From NCBI GenBank assembly GCA_019639115.1, contig JAHBSM010000002.1:186001-250000 (forward strand): a stretch of DNA of 64,000 bases. Reading direction: 5' to 3'. The stretch is from Acidobacteriota bacterium (GTDB lineage: Bacteria > Acidobacteriota > Blastocatellia > Pyrinomonadales > Pyrinomonadaceae). Below are positions 46,572-56,633 of the stretch, in pieces. Under the pieces are notes generated by a model. That model made no database searches. It had not been told where the DNA came from and worked only from the letters and a program-made list of their open reading frames with translations. The translations under genes were made by a program, and so were the position numbers. Within the stretch, counting starts at the first letter, position 1; the number at the start of each line of letters is the position of its first letter.

Positions 46572-49500
46572 TCCGTTTCAACTCGCGTTCTCTAAGCCAA
46601 TAAAAAATGACCGGCGTTACGATCAGCACATGCAGGAGGCTCGAAACCATGCCGCCAAAAACCGGAGTCGCAAGTGGCCTCATTACTTCTGACCCCGCGC
46701 CGGAGCTCCACATGATCGGCAAGAGCCCGACAACAATTGTCATAACTGTCATTACTTTGGGACGAAGTCGAAGAAGAGCGCCTTCGGTGACTGCTTCGAG
46801 CAAAGATTCCCTATCAAGCTGGCCGAGTTCGTCCGCTTTACGCTTAACTGCCTCTTCTAAATAAACGACCATTACTATCGTCGTCTGCACAGCCGCTCCA
46901 AAAAGGGCAATAAAACCGACCCATACCGCGACCGAAAAGTTGTACTGCAACATCCAAAGCAGGTAGAAGCCTCCCGTCAAGGCGAACGGCACCGCAAGTA
47001 GAATATGCGCCGCTTCGAGAAAGGAGTGATAAGTAATATAGAGGGTGGCAAAAATGATAAGCAGGACGATTGGGACCACGATCAACAGCCGCTGGCGGGC
47101 CCGTTCCTGGTTTTCGTATTGGCCGCTCCATGTGATGTAGTAACCCGCGGGCATCTCAACTTTGTCGCGAATAGCATCCTTAGCTTCCTCCACGAAACTC
47201 CCGATATCGCGGCCGCGAATGTTGAGCAGAACCGTCCCGCGAAGCAGGCCGTTCTCGCTCTGGATCATCGATGGCCCTTCGAGGTTGCGAATATCGGCAA
47301 GCTGCGAAAGTGGGATTGCCCCTCCACTCGGAGAGGTTATCGGAATCTGGCCGATCGCAACCGGTGACGAGCGAAACTCGGGTGAATAGCGTACACGGAT
47401 GGGAAACCTTCGTCGCCCTTCGATCGTCACGGTCAGATTTGTTTCGCCGATTCCTTTTTCGATCACATCCTGAATAGTCGCGACATCAATGCCGTACCGG
47501 GCAGCCGCCGTGCGGTCAATGTCAATATCGATATAAGGAGCTCCGCCGATCCGCTCGGGATAAACGTCAGCCGCTCCGGGCACATCCTTTACCACCGCCG
47601 CAATTTGCCTCGCTGTTTCTTCCAAGGTATCGAGGTCGTTGCCGAAGATCTTGATGCCTACCTGTGAGCGGATACCGGTGGCAAGCATTTCAATGCGATT
47701 GATGATCGGCTGCGTCCAGATGTTTGTTACGCCCGGCATGCGGGTCGCTTCGTCCATTTCCGCAACCAGTTTCTCTCGCGTCATCCCATCACGCCACTGA
47801 GCTTCGGGCTTCAAATGAACGATGGTTTCGTTCATGTTAATGGGTGAGGGATCTGTCGAAGTTTCGGCGCGTCCGGCCTTCCCAACCGCCCATTCAACTT
47901 CGGGAAAAGTTTTCAATATCTCGTCTTGTTTGCTAAGAATCCGGGTTGCCTCGTCAAGTGAAATTGCGGGATCTGTCACCGGCATGTACAGCAGGTCGCC
48001 TTCATTCAACGGCGGCATGAACTCGCTGCCGATTTGAGTCGCAACAATCATTGCACCCGAGAAAAACGCCAGAGCGAGCAAAACCGTGGCGAGTCGATTC
48101 CGCAGTGCGACTATTAGCAGTGGCTTGTACACGCGGCGCAAAAAGCGCATGATCGGATTCCACTCTTCGGGCCGCAGTTTCCCGCCGAGCAGATAGCCGC
48201 AAAGAACCGGGATCAGTGTGACAGCGATTATAGCCGCCGCGATCATCGCGAAGGTTTTAGTGAACGCTAGCGGGTGAAAAAGTTTTCCTTCTTGTCCTGT
48301 TAATGCAAAGACAGGGATAAAGGCGATAACAATGATCGCTATCGATGCGACAATCGGGCGCCCGACCATTTTGGTCGCGTCGAGCACTACCTCCCAAACA
48401 CGCTTTCTGTCGGAAAAGCTCACTCCCTCCTTCTCGATCGCTCGATAAGCATTCTCTGTCACGACAATTCCAGCATCCACGAGGTCTGACACCGCGATCG
48501 CGATACCGGCTAGCGACATGATGTTTGACGTGATCCCAAAGATATACATCAAGAGGAACGCGGCAAGTGCGGCGAGCAACAGAGGTATCGTAACTATCAG
48601 CGTCGAACGAAAATGAGCGAGGAACAGCAGATTTACGATTGTTACGAGGATGAACTCTTCGGTCAACGCCCATGTGAGCGTATTTGCAGTGCGGTTGATC
48701 AGATCGGTACGGTCATAAAATGGAACCAGCCGAACGCCCGGAGGGAGACCGGGTTTGATCTCCTCGATCTTTTTCTTGACGTTCTCGATTGCCTCCAGGG
48801 CGCTGATGCCGTAACGCATTATGACAACGCCCCCGACAGCTTCCTTACCGTTTTTATCGAGCGAGCCTGTCCGAAAGGCGTTGCCGAGTTTGACTTCGCC
48901 GAGGTTTCGGACGTAGATCGGAGTGCCGTTCTGAGAGCCGACGACGATATTCTCGACATCCGCGACCGATTCAACAAGCCCGATACCGCGGACAACGGCC
49001 CATTCGCCGCCCTGCTCAACGACGTTACCACCGATATTGTTATTCGACCGTTCGACCGCCTCGACTACAGTGGATAAAGGAATGCTATAAGCTCGCAGCT
49101 TGTTAGGATCGATGTCCACCTGATACTGCTGAACAAAGCCGCCGACTGTTGCGACCTCGGCGATCCCCGGCGTTGAATTAAGCTGATAACGCACGAACCA
49201 GTCCTGCAGCGTGCGCAGATCCCGGAGGCTCATCTCGTCCGATTCGAGCGTGTACCAATATACCTGGCCAAGACCGGTCGCGTCCGGGCCGAGCGTTGGC
49301 ACAACACCCTGAGGCAATTGTTTCGTGACGAGATTTAGGCGCTCGAGCACTCGTGTCCGGGCCCAGTAAAGATCGACATTATCCTCAAAGATAATATTGA
49401 CCATCGAGAAGCTGAAGGCTGAACTCGCCCTAACGGTGCGAACGCCGGGTAGCCCCTGAAGGCTCGTTACAAGCGGATAGGTAACCTGGTCCTCTACCTC

Positions 49501-49677
49501 TCGCGGCGAACGTCCGGCCCAATCGGTAAAAACTATGACCTGGTTATCCGAGAGGTCAGGGATGGCATCGATCGGGGTCTTTACAAGGGCGTAATAGCCC
49601 GCGATCGCCAGTGCAATATAAATCGCAATTACGATGACGCGGTTCTTGAGCGACCAGTCGATAAGCCAATTAATCAT
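46558..49677 (-). CDS. cusA: Heavy-metal RND pump, CusA-type (Cu/Ag)
   Basis: This 1039-residue proton-driven pump has twelve helices and two large periplasmic loops. Features of copper/silver pumps are visible: helix 4 [13 protein letters not shown], the [15 protein letters not shown] segment and the methionine in [15 protein letters not shown], which matches the metal-path Met region of E. coli CusA. It is the first gene of cusABC on the minus strand; expulsion of Cu(I) from periplasm or cytoplasm through CusC is the likely job. Confidence 0.92.
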   Translation of the reverse strand: MINWLIDWSLKNRVIVIAIYIALAIAGYYALVKTPIDAIPDLSDNQVIVFTDWAGRSPREVEDQVTYPLVTSLQGLPGVRTVRASSAFSFSMVNIIFEDNVDLYWARTRVLERLNLVTKQLPQGVVPTLGPDATGLGQVYWYTLESDEMSLRDLRTLQDWFVRYQLNSTPGIAEVATVGGFVQQYQVDIDPNKLRAYSIPLSTVVEAVERSNNNIGGNVVEQGGEWAVVRGIGLVESVADVENIVVGSQNGTPIYVRNLGEVKLGNAFRTGSLDKNGKEAVGGVVIMRYGISALEAIENVKKKIEEIKPGLPPGVRLVPFYDRTDLINRTANTLTWALTEEFILVTIVNLLFLAHFRSTLIVTIPLLLAALAAFLLMYIFGITSNIMSLAGIAIAVSDLVDAGIVVTENAYRAIEKEGVSFSDRKRVWEVVLDATKMVGRPIVASIAIIVIAFIPVFALTGQEGKLFHPLAFTKTFAMIAAAIIAVTLIPVLCGYLLGGKLRPEEWNPIMRFLRRVYKPLLIVALRNRLATVLLALAFFSGAMIVATQIGSEFMPPLNEGDLLYMPVTDPAISLDEATRILSKQDEILKTFPEVEWAVGKAGRAETSTDPSPINMNETIVHLKPEAQWRDGMTREKLVAEMDEATRMPGVTNIWTQPIINRIEMLATGIRSQVGIKIFGNDLDTLEETARQIAAVVKDVPGAADVYPERIGGAPYIDIDIDRTAAARYGIDVATIQDVIEKGIGETNLTVTIEGRRRFPIRVRYSPEFRSSPVAIGQIPITSPSGGAIPLSQLADIRNLEGPSMIQSENGLLRGTVLLNIRGRDIGSFVEEAKDAIRDKVEMPAGYYITWSGQYENQERARQRLLIVVPIVLLIIFATLYITYHSFLEAAHILLAVPFALTGGFYLLWMLQYNFSVAVWVGFIALFGAAVQTTIVMVVYLEEAVKRKADELGQLDRESLLEAVTEGALLRLRPKVMTVMTIVVGLLPIMWSSGAGSEVMRPLATPVFGGMVSSLLHVLIVTPVIFYWLRERELKRNENL

Positions 49678-49765
49678 ATTAACAACACCCTTGTTTTAAT
49701 ATTTTCTGCGGACATTTAACCGCGCCATAAGAATAAAAAAACAAAAATCATCCTACTTCGTCCAC

Positions 49766-50209
49766 CTATTGAGCGGTGACAGGTATCGATGTTTTTCCTT
49801 TTCCAGCCGGCCCCTCGTATGCAATTTGCATCTCCCATCCGCCGGTCATCTCGATCTTGACTTTGGCTCGGTAAACGCCGGGAGTGCGGGTGGTGGTCAA
49901 AGCCGCTGCGTTATTCATCGCCCCCATCGAACCCATCGCGGGCATATAGAAATTGAGCGAAGCCGCTCCCACATCAACCGCTTTGCCCGAAGCATCCGTA
50001 AAAGCAAGCATTAGTTCCTGCTCGCCATTTTTGACTTTGCCCGTATCGCTTGACACCGAAACCGTCAAATTGTTAATCGAACCGCTTTTGATAACTTTTC
50101 CTTGTACCGGGTTCTCGGCTGTAGGCTGCGAGCCGGAACTGCATGCCGTGAATATTGAGATCACTCCGATTAAGGTCAATAAACTGGTGAATATAACTGT
50201 CTTTCTCAT
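49766..50209 (-). CDS. Lipoprotein with FixH/YtkA-like domain
   Basis: This 147-residue protein has a lipoprotein signal ending FTACSS. The domain ends with AGVYRAKV-like and GGWEMQIAYEGPAG strands typical of YtkA/FixH-like proteins. A methionine cluster, FYMPAMGSMGAM, could bind Cu(I). It lies directly upstream of cusA, where CusF-like copper chaperones often occur, and probably is part of that operon. Confidence 0.8.
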   Translation of the reverse strand: MRKTVIFTSLLTLIGVISIFTACSSGSQPTAENPVQGKVIKSGSINNLTVSVSSDTGKVKNGEQELMLAFTDASGKAVDVGAASLNFYMPAMGSMGAMNNAAALTTTRTPGVYRAKVKIEMTGGWEMQIAYEGPAGKGKTSIPVTAQ

Positions 50210-50334
50210 TTTTTAGTCTCCTATATTGAAAATGTCTTTAGAGTTCCGACGCCTACAAAGTAGTTCGCAGAAACACGTTGTAACAGTCGCAAAGGCGCAT
50301 TACACCCCAAAAAAGGGCGCACTTCACCATCGAA

Positions 50335-50712
50335 CTATATTAGGAACGAATTATGTTGAAGGTATTTGGGCTGGAAAGTGGGCGTCAACGTTGTGCGCAA
50401 ATACTGAGGCGACACAGACGGTGCGGCTTTTGGATTTGGGAACAAAGCTGCGATCTGATCGGCGATGGATTTGTAGATCGTTATGTTGGAAGGAGTGAAG
50501 TTAAACGAGCCACCGAGCGAGATGGGCGCCGTATTCGAGCAGTTTGTCGCGCAACAAAGGCGAGCAGCTTCAGCTGAGGGTGACGTGTCCTTGCTTTTTG
50601 CCTTATCGCAACATTTCATCATCTTACCGCTTGGCGAGTGAAGCGGTGTCCCCGCCACTACGCCACCGGCGATTGCAAAAAGCACGAAAAGAATTAGGAC
50701 CCGAGTGAACAT
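50335..50712 (-). CDS. Secreted cysteine-rich small protein
   Basis: This 125-residue protein has a signal peptide (residues 1-20). Five to six Cys follow in two pairs and a CxxxC-like group (MKCCDKAKSK, then LCCATNC). The C-terminal half is Pro/Ser/Thr-rich. The cysteine pairs suggest metal binding, in keeping with the copper genes beside it. I do not recognise a named family. Confidence 0.65.
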   Translation of the reverse strand: MFTRVLILFVLFAIAGGVVAGTPLHSPSGKMMKCCDKAKSKDTSPSAEAARLCCATNCSNTAPISLGGSFNFTPSNITIYKSIADQIAALFPNPKAAPSVSPQYLRTTLTPTFQPKYLQHNSFLI

Positions 50713-50828
50713 TGATCACAGTATACTCCGACTTTTTCCAATAAAACAGTGATTCACGTCACAAATTTCAAAATAAACAAAGTCGGTTTCACTCATCGTT
50801 TAACTGCAACAACCGGTGTGCGGTGCAA

Positions 50829-50945
50829 AACGCGAATTTTCCCGCGCTTTGTTATGTTTTTTTCCTTGCCATAGCGTAAAAGTCAGTAGGGCTCGCCCAT
50901 ATACAACGGGGCTCTCAGGATATTAGGCGTGGCACAAGTATTGAC
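50829..50945 (+). promoter_or_regulatory. Candidate sigma-54 promoter with upstream activator motif
   Basis: TGGCACAAGTATTGAC (50930-50945) resembles a -24/-12 promoter, but the -12 element has GA instead of GC, so it is weaker than the two in the nitrate island. Eighty bp upstream, AACGCGAATTTTCCCGCGCT (50829-50848) contains CGCG-N8-CGCG and resembles the motifs at 28265 and 33286. Downstream, GTGTG-GATG-CACAC lies at 50998-51011. Confidence 0.5.
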
Positions 50946-51059
50946 TCCAGATACTTTAAAGACTTGTTTTCATGCAAGTTTTCATTTGAAAAAAATAGTG
51001 TGGATGCACACCTCGAGTATTTTAGGGGTAGTTTCATCTGCTAATGAGAGGTGAATTCC

Positions 51060-51491
51060 ATGAATGAGATATTGTTCCTAAGATTTGTCATTTTCATCGC
51101 CTTGGGCACCTTGTTTACGATTCCGGGTCTTGCCCAAAAGGAAAAGCTGATCGGTGTCGACAAAGACGGGGAATTTCACGTTTCTTCGCCAATTAGAGTT
51201 GGCGATCGGATAGTCGAAAAAGGGATGTATCAGATCTATAGGGTCGATATAAATACGACGCCTTTTATTGTAATTCGTAAGGTTGCGATGACCTACTTTG
51301 GAAAAACAATGGGAAGTATGAAGCGAGGTGACGAGGTGGTGAGATTGAAATGCACCATTCAGCGAGTCAATGAACAAAACAAAAAGTCACAGATTCTGTT
51401 AAACCAAAACATTGCGAACGACCGAATAGCCGTTCAAGTCTGGTTTCGCCACGAAAGTTCCAAATGTATCTTGCCTGGTAACGTGTTCTGA
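51060..51491 (+). CDS. Secreted protein of unknown function next to a two-component system
   Basis: This protein of about 143 residues has a signal peptide ending PGLAQ. A beta-rich domain follows with GDRIVEKGMYQIYRVD and QVWFRHESSKCILPG, plus a single Cys. The family is common in acidobacterial genomes as I recall, but has no function I know. The ATG at 51060 has AGAGGTG 7 nt upstream. It is transcribed towards the histidine kinase gene from a possible sigma-54 promoter. Confidence 0.7.
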   Translation: MNEILFLRFVIFIALGTLFTIPGLAQKEKLIGVDKDGEFHVSSPIRVGDRIVEKGMYQIYRVDINTTPFIVIRKVAMTYFGKTMGSMKRGDEVVRLKCTIQRVNEQNKKSQILLNQNIANDRIAVQVWFRHESSKCILPGNVF

Positions 51492-51526
51492 TTGTCAGTC
51501 TCTAGGGATGCGGAATTGATCTCCCG

Positions 51527-52651
51527 TCACGAACTCGGCGCCGGGTCGAGAGGTATTGCCAACGTAAAGGTAGTCAGATGAGTAGTACATTTTGCCGTTA
51601 AATGCCCTCCGTGCTGGGTCACGATCTTATGAGCAATGGAAAGGCCGAGCCCAACTCCTTTCTCCTTGGTAGTGTAGAACGGGTCGAATATCTTCGAGAG
51701 ATTCTTCGGGTCAACACCGGAACCCGAATCTGTGACTTCAATTATCAATTCACTGATTTGCTGGAAAGTTTTGAACGAAAGGGTCTTCTCGGCACCGGTT
51801 GACTGGGACATGGCCTGTAGACCGTTAATCGCTAAATTTAGTACCACTTGCTTTATTTGCTCCGCATCGACGGAAATCAGTGGAAGGTTCTTCTGGAGAT
51901 CGCTAATGACGGTAACAGACTGGTTCGCAGCCTGATTCGCAATCAATCCCGTAATTGAATCTACAATCTCATTGAGATCAGTTGGCGTCTTGGACGGTTT
52001 GGCAGGGCGAGCGAATCGAAGAAACTCGCCGACCAGCTGGTCCAACCTATCTATTTCACCTTTTGCAAGACCAACGAACTCACGCCGAGGACTGTCCACC
52101 ATTAGCTCGTCCTCTAGTATCTCGATAGCTCCCTTTATCGACGCAAGGGGGTTTCGGACCTCGTGAACGATGCCAGCCGAAAGTTCGCCTAGCGACGCCA
52201 ATTTTTCAGCCTGTAGTAGTTGTTGAAACGTTGTTTGCAGCTCGTCGTAAGCTATTCTCTTTTCCTCCGCATTTCTTTCGGCTCGTTCCCTGGACTTACG
52301 GAGCCGGTCGCCGAGTGCTCCCATTATTCCACCAACGAGATTAAAGATCACAATTTCGGCATATTGGTTTATTGAATAATCGAAGTGTCCCTGCTGCCAG
52401 TGAATATAGATGTGAGGCGAGTAAATGACGGTTGTGAATATTGACGCGGCCAAGCCACCTCTTAGCCCAAATATCAATGCTGCGGCTATTATCGGAATGT
52501 AGTAAAGCCGCTGATATATCTCGTGCCAAACGATCTGATCAGTCGGTGTGAGAAAGTGCAGGATCGTTATAAGGATGATCACAGCCGCAATAACGACCCA
52601 TATATACAGTCGGTTTCGCGAAGAGGCGAGGTTGAAGTTCTGCGTATCCAT
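51527..52651 (-). CDS. NtrB-like membrane histidine kinase
   Basis: This 374-residue kinase has four hydrophobic helices (about residues 18-115), no sizeable periplasmic sensor loop, a short coiled coil, then HisKA with the phospho-acceptor His in GIVHEVRNPLASIKG and a HATPase domain (NLAINGLQAM, DSGSGV, FDPFYTTKEKGVGLGL). The membrane domain itself may be the sensor. It begins directly after the regulator gene and forms its partner. The signal is unknown. Confidence 0.92.
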   Translation of the reverse strand: MDTQNFNLASSRNRLYIWVVIAAVIILITILHFLTPTDQIVWHEIYQRLYYIPIIAAALIFGLRGGLAASIFTTVIYSPHIYIHWQQGHFDYSINQYAEIVIFNLVGGIMGALGDRLRKSRERAERNAEEKRIAYDELQTTFQQLLQAEKLASLGELSAGIVHEVRNPLASIKGAIEILEDELMVDSPRREFVGLAKGEIDRLDQLVGEFLRFARPAKPSKTPTDLNEIVDSITGLIANQAANQSVTVISDLQKNLPLISVDAEQIKQVVLNLAINGLQAMSQSTGAEKTLSFKTFQQISELIIEVTDSGSGVDPKNLSKIFDPFYTTKEKGVGLGLSIAHKIVTQHGGHLTAKCTTHLTTFTLAIPLDPAPSS

Positions 52652-54046
52652 CTATTCGTCCGAGATGCTGGAACCCGACTCCTCTAAACCGTACTTTTGT
52701 ATGCGATAGATAAGCGCGCTTCGAGTAATCCCTAAATATTTTGAAGTTTGTGACTGATTGCCGTCATGCCGGAGAAGTGAGGTACGTATGATCTCCCGTT
52801 CTAAGGCTTCTAAACTTATTGGCTCAAAAGGCAGGTCAAACCACAATTCACTCTTCGTCGAAGACGGGTATTTTACGGTTTCTGGGACGTCGGTGAGAGT
52901 TAAAGTATCGCCGTCCGAAAGGACCACCATTCTTTCTACGAGATTCTCTAGTTCGCGAACATTCCCCATCCACGGATAATCGAAGAATACCTTGAACACG
53001 TCGCGCTCTATCTTTGGCGGCCTCATCCCATGTTTCGAAGCAGATCGGGTAACAAAATGTTCAGTCAAAACCGGTAGATCCTCTCGGCGTTCACGCAGCG
53101 GTGGAATAGTGATCGGAACTACCGCTAGTCGGTAATAAAGATCCTCGCGGAAGGCGTTCTCTTTTATAAGTTCCGGTAGGTTTTCGTTGGTCGCAGCAAT
53201 TATTCGAACATCTATTTTACGCGGGTTGTTCTCGCCCAGGCGTGTTACTTCCTGCTCCTGTAAAACCCTCAAAAGCCTTGTTTGCGATTGTAGAGGCATG
53301 GTGCTTATCTCATCAAGGAATAAGGTTCCGCCGTTAGCTTCCTCAAATTTACCCCTCGATTCTCCAACAGCACCAGTGAACGCTCCCTTCTTATATCCAA
53401 ATAGCTCTGCCTCGATTAGCGTTTCTGGTAAAGCCGCACAGTTGATGGCAACAAAAGGGTTATTATTGCGTGTGCCGGAAAAGTGTATTCCTTTCGCGAT
53501 CAATTCCTTCCCTGTTCCGGTCTCGCCTTCAATCAAAACTGTTACATTTGTTTTTGATACTCTCTCAACCAGGTCAAAAACTTGCAACATCTTTTCAGAT
53601 GTACCGACAACATTCTCGATCCGAAATTCCTCATGAATCTGACGTCTCAGCCTGCGATTCTCCGCCAAGGCCGTGCCGTACTTTAATGCTTTCTCTACTG
53701 TAAGCAGAATCTCCTGTCGGTTGAAGGGCTTGGTAATAAAATCAAAGGCCCCACCACGCATTGCTTCGACCGCTGTATCGACATCTCCAAACGCCGTAAT
53801 AACAATGATCGGTACCTCGCTGTTGATCGCCGTTGCCTGCTGAACCAGTTGTGATCCAGATATTTTCGGCATTCGCCAATCGGTGATCACGCAATTAACT
53901 TCCTCGGTCGAGAACAACTTCAGTGCATTACGTCCATCGCTCTCACTCATGACGACGTAACCAGCCTCGCTAAGTTGGAATTCGAGAACCCGACGCAATG
54001 AGTCATCGTCGTCAATTAGTAGAATTTTGGCCGCAGACTTTGTCAT
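52652..54046 (-). CDS. NtrC-family sigma-54 response regulator
   Basis: This 464-residue protein has a receiver domain (phospho-site Asp56 in TDWRMP), an AAA+ domain with Walker A GETGTGKE, the sigma-54 contact loop GAFTGA and Walker B LFLDEIS, and a C-terminal Fis-type HTH (NQSQTSKYLGITRSALIYRI). It activates sigma-54 promoters from distant palindromes. The three sigma-54-like sites with a shared upstream motif in this window are candidate targets. An imperfect inverted repeat (AACGCTCCTA/TAGGAACGCT, 54097-54120) precedes the gene. Confidence 0.93.
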   Translation of the reverse strand: MTKSAAKILLIDDDDSLRRVLEFQLSEAGYVVMSESDGRNALKLFSTEEVNCVITDWRMPKISGSQLVQQATAINSEVPIIVITAFGDVDTAVEAMRGGAFDFITKPFNRQEILLTVEKALKYGTALAENRRLRRQIHEEFRIENVVGTSEKMLQVFDLVERVSKTNVTVLIEGETGTGKELIAKGIHFSGTRNNNPFVAINCAALPETLIEAELFGYKKGAFTGAVGESRGKFEEANGGTLFLDEISTMPLQSQTRLLRVLQEQEVTRLGENNPRKIDVRIIAATNENLPELIKENAFREDLYYRLAVVPITIPPLRERREDLPVLTEHFVTRSASKHGMRPPKIERDVFKVFFDYPWMGNVRELENLVERMVVLSDGDTLTLTDVPETVKYPSSTKSELWFDLPFEPISLEALEREIIRTSLLRHDGNQSQTSKYLGITRSALIYRIQKYGLEESGSSISDE

Positions 54047-54170
54047 GCCGATCTTATCTTATCGCAAACACCCAGACAGTGCCCCGTCAAACATGTAACG
54101 CTCCTAACACTAGGAACGCTGCAATTTTGTGGGTGTTGTTTCGGAATCAACTCGTCTAGCAGCGATTTTG

Positions 54171-54308
54171 TCATCCCTTTCCACAACCGCAATCGTCGCC
54201 GCAGCCGGATTTTGGCGAAAAGGCACGGCGTTTCGGAACCACGGTTTTCGCGGCGAAGATAATCGCTCCAAGAATGATTACGATCACTATGAAATATTGA
54301 AGATCCAT
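54171..54308 (-). CDS. Small membrane-anchored Cys-rich protein (FeoB-associated type)
   Basis: This 45-residue protein has one N-terminal helix (LQYFIVIVIILGAIIFAA) and a Cys-rich tail (GCGDDCGCGKG). This is the layout of the FeoB-associated Cys-rich membrane protein family. No FeoB is nearby; it sits at the end of the DUF4198/CopA minus-strand run and may handle copper or iron. Confidence 0.7.
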   Translation of the reverse strand: MDLQYFIVIVIILGAIIFAAKTVVPKRRAFSPKSGCGDDCGCGKG

Positions 54309-54332
54309 AGAACGTCTTTAAACCGCAAGGTT

Positions 54333-55140
54333 ACTTGATCTCAAAAGTCAGCGTCGTCCATTTTGATTCGTAATTTAGTTTCGGGTCGTCGAGTTTCGCC
54401 ATGTTGATGAATTTGACATACCACTTACCGGATCCGTCAAGCTTCAACTTTACGAAGCCATTCGCGTCGCTTCTGAGTTCGGGCGTAGGCTTTAACTTGC
54501 CGTTTTCCTCGCGTCCGGCGAAATTTTAACCGATTCATAGCGGTTTGCCGTCTTTGTTAGACATAAGGATATCGATCGTGTCGCCTTTTTTAAGACCGTA
54601 AGGATTCTGCTTTGGAACGAGCTCAACGGGGTAGCCCAGTACGGTTTTGTAGTCGTCCGACTGCCTGTTGCCTACCTGCATAATCGCCTTAACATGTTTT
54701 GCATAACGCTCCACTGCGTCCTTTTCTAGTTCGCCGGTCTTGCGGCGTTCTTCGAGCGTGTCGGGCAAGCCGTCTTCGCGGAGATACTCGTTAAAATCTG
54801 CTGCCTTTAATGCGATTTCTCGCGGTTTGGTCGACAGTCCAACGACATAGGTTCCCGCCGCCCCGGTTGTCAGGTTTAGAAAGGCGGTCGTTTCGTCCTT
54901 AGTAAGATCGGCCTCCACTGGATGTACGCGATTCCCACCCGAAACGACACTCACATCATTTAGCCGCGCATAGCTAACCGCTCCCTCGCTCGCCAGAAAC
55001 GTTCCGTTCATCACCTTCACGGAAAATTTCGAGTTAGGCTTCAGAAAATAGCTATCCGTCTTAAGAAACAAATCGTGCGCGAAAATCGACGCAACCAACG
55101 ACAGCGTTAAAATTATTATTAAGATTGTTTGTTTTTTCAT
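54333..55140 (-). pseudogene. Decayed DUF4198-family gene (tandem duplicate)
   Basis: The first 202 codons (signal peptide, then a DUF4198 domain) closely match the intact gene next upstream, but the frame stops right after DGKPL. The missing C-terminal part follows in other frames (GKWYVKFINMAKLDDPKL, then ESKWTTLTFEIK, ending at 54333). A segment equal to AGQIVTTG of the intact copy is deleted. At least two frame changes are needed to restore the frame, so this is a recently broken duplicate unless the sequence has errors. Confidence 0.75.
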
Positions 55141-55153
55141 TTCGATCTCCTCA

Positions 55154-55963
55154 TTACTTGATTTCAAATGTTAGCGTCGCCCATTTTGATTCGTAATTCA
55201 CCTTGGGGTCGTCGATCTTTACCATATTGATAAATTTGGCGTACCATCTGCCAGCGCCTGTCAGTTTGATTCTGAACAGGCCGTCCTTGTCGGTACGGGC
55301 ACTGGATTCGCCGAGCATTTTGCCTGAAGACTCGTAGCCGGTCGTTACTATCTGGCCCGCAAGGGGCTTCCCATCCTTGAGACAGAGTATGTCAAGCGTG
55401 GCTCCCTTTTTTAGTTTGTAGGGATTTTGCTGAGGGATCATCTCGACGGCGTATCCGAGGTTGGTTTTGTAGCTGTCGGTTGGTTTATCGCCCGCCTGAA
55501 AGATCGTTTTGACATATTTCGAATAACGGTAACGAGCGTCCTTATCGAGTTCGCCGTCGCGCTTTCGGTTTTCCAGAATGTCCGGGATGCCTTCGGCGGG
55601 CAGGTATTCGTTGAATTCTTTTGCCGCGAGTGCGTTCTCGCGCCACGAGGTGGAAAGGCCGACGACGTGGGTTCCGGCCTCGGTCGGCGTAACATTGAGA
55701 AATGCGGTGGTTTCATTTTTTGTAAAATTCGCCTCGGCAGGATTCGAACGCGTGCCCGAAGGCGAAACAACACTCACATCCGTCAAACGCGCGAACGCCA
55801 CCGCTCCCTCGCTTTCCTGAAAGGTGCCGTTCATTACGCTGATAGAGATCTTCTCGTTAACCTTTACAAAAAAGCTCGCTGGCTTTAAGAAAAGGTCGTG
55901 TGCAAAGACCGACAGGGTCGTCAAAACCACCGTCATTGCGAAAAAAATGATCTTTGTTTTCAT
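55154..55963 (-). CDS. DUF4198-domain periplasmic protein
   Basis: This 269-residue protein has a signal peptide (to about residue 21) and a beta-sandwich DUF4198 domain starting HDLFLKPASFFVKVNEKIS. Such proteins lie near metal transporters in many bacteria, and some NikM/CbiM-like uptake or chaperone roles have been proposed. The N-terminal mature His could bind metal. The damaged copy downstream shows a tandem duplication. Confidence 0.82.
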   Translation of the reverse strand: MKTKIIFFAMTVVLTTLSVFAHDLFLKPASFFVKVNEKISISVMNGTFQESEGAVAFARLTDVSVVSPSGTRSNPAEANFTKNETTAFLNVTPTEAGTHVVGLSTSWRENALAAKEFNEYLPAEGIPDILENRKRDGELDKDARYRYSKYVKTIFQAGDKPTDSYKTNLGYAVEMIPQQNPYKLKKGATLDILCLKDGKPLAGQIVTTGYESSGKMLGESSARTDKDGLFRIKLTGAGRWYAKFINMVKIDDPKVNYESKWATLTFEIK

Positions 55964-55976
55964 ATGTCCTCCAGTT

Positions 55977-56633
55977 TTATCTTAGGCATTTGTGCAATCT
56001 TATGGTTCCGAACACGCTGTTGAAATGAACCGTTTCCTCGACGAATGAAAACCCGGCATCCGTTATCAGTCTCGGCAGTAAGCCATTGAAATTATCGGCA
56101 GTCGTTTCAAAACCGTCCAGAAATTGAATCAGATATGACGCCCCGCGGATTAAACGACTAGTGGGCAGCCCCCAGTCTGCGACATGAAACTCGCCATCGG
56201 GCTTAAGAACGCGGTTTACTTCGCGCAGCGTTTCCAACTTGCTTTCCCGAGATAGGTGATGAAAGAAAAGGCTGGAAACAATCCGGTCGAAGGATTCGTC
56301 TTCGTAAGGCAGATCAAACGACATTCCCTCGTCGAAGGTAATGTCAACGCCGGCCTTGCGTGCCTTCTTTCTTGCTATTTGTAAGATCTTCGCATCACCG
56401 TCAATCCCGACAATCACAGCGTTCGGCTGTTTCTGTTTCAACAAGATAGATAGCGTCGCTGTGCCACAGCCTAGATCAAGAGTGCGATGACCAGCGGCGA
56501 TCCCCGCTTGATCAGCCAACGCATTCTTGAAAGCGTTTTCGCGAGTCGTAAGAGCCACTACCGGATCGTAAAAGCCCGTTAGCCAATCGTAGCTCAGAGC
56601 CGGTATGTACTTTTCGTTGTTCATTCCTCTCAC
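55977..56633 (-). CDS. Class I SAM-dependent methyltransferase
   Basis: This protein of about 215-218 residues has the SAM-binding motif [15 protein letters not shown], the acidic motif [12 protein letters not shown] and the post-motif [28 protein letters not shown]. It resembles UbiE/Coq5-like methyltransferases that occur beside copper ATPases. The substrate is unknown. A GTG at 56633 overlaps the copA stop codon and an ATG lies at 56624. Confidence 0.85.
   Translation of the reverse strand: MRGMNNEKYIPALSYDWLTGFYDPVVALTTRENAFKNALADQAGIAAGHRTLDLGCGTATLSILLKQKQPNAVIVGIDGDAKILQIARKKARKAGVDITFDEGMSFDLPYEDESFDRIVSSLFFHHLSRESKLETLREVNRVLKPDGEFHVADWGLPTSRLIRGASYLIQFLDGFETTADNFNGLLPRLITDAGFSFVEETVHFNSVFGTIRLHKCLR

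Noticed and set aside
54129..54338. A 69-codon plus-strand frame
   Set aside because: The opposite strand encodes a 45-residue membrane-anchored Cys-rich protein with a recognisable layout, which explains the sequence better.
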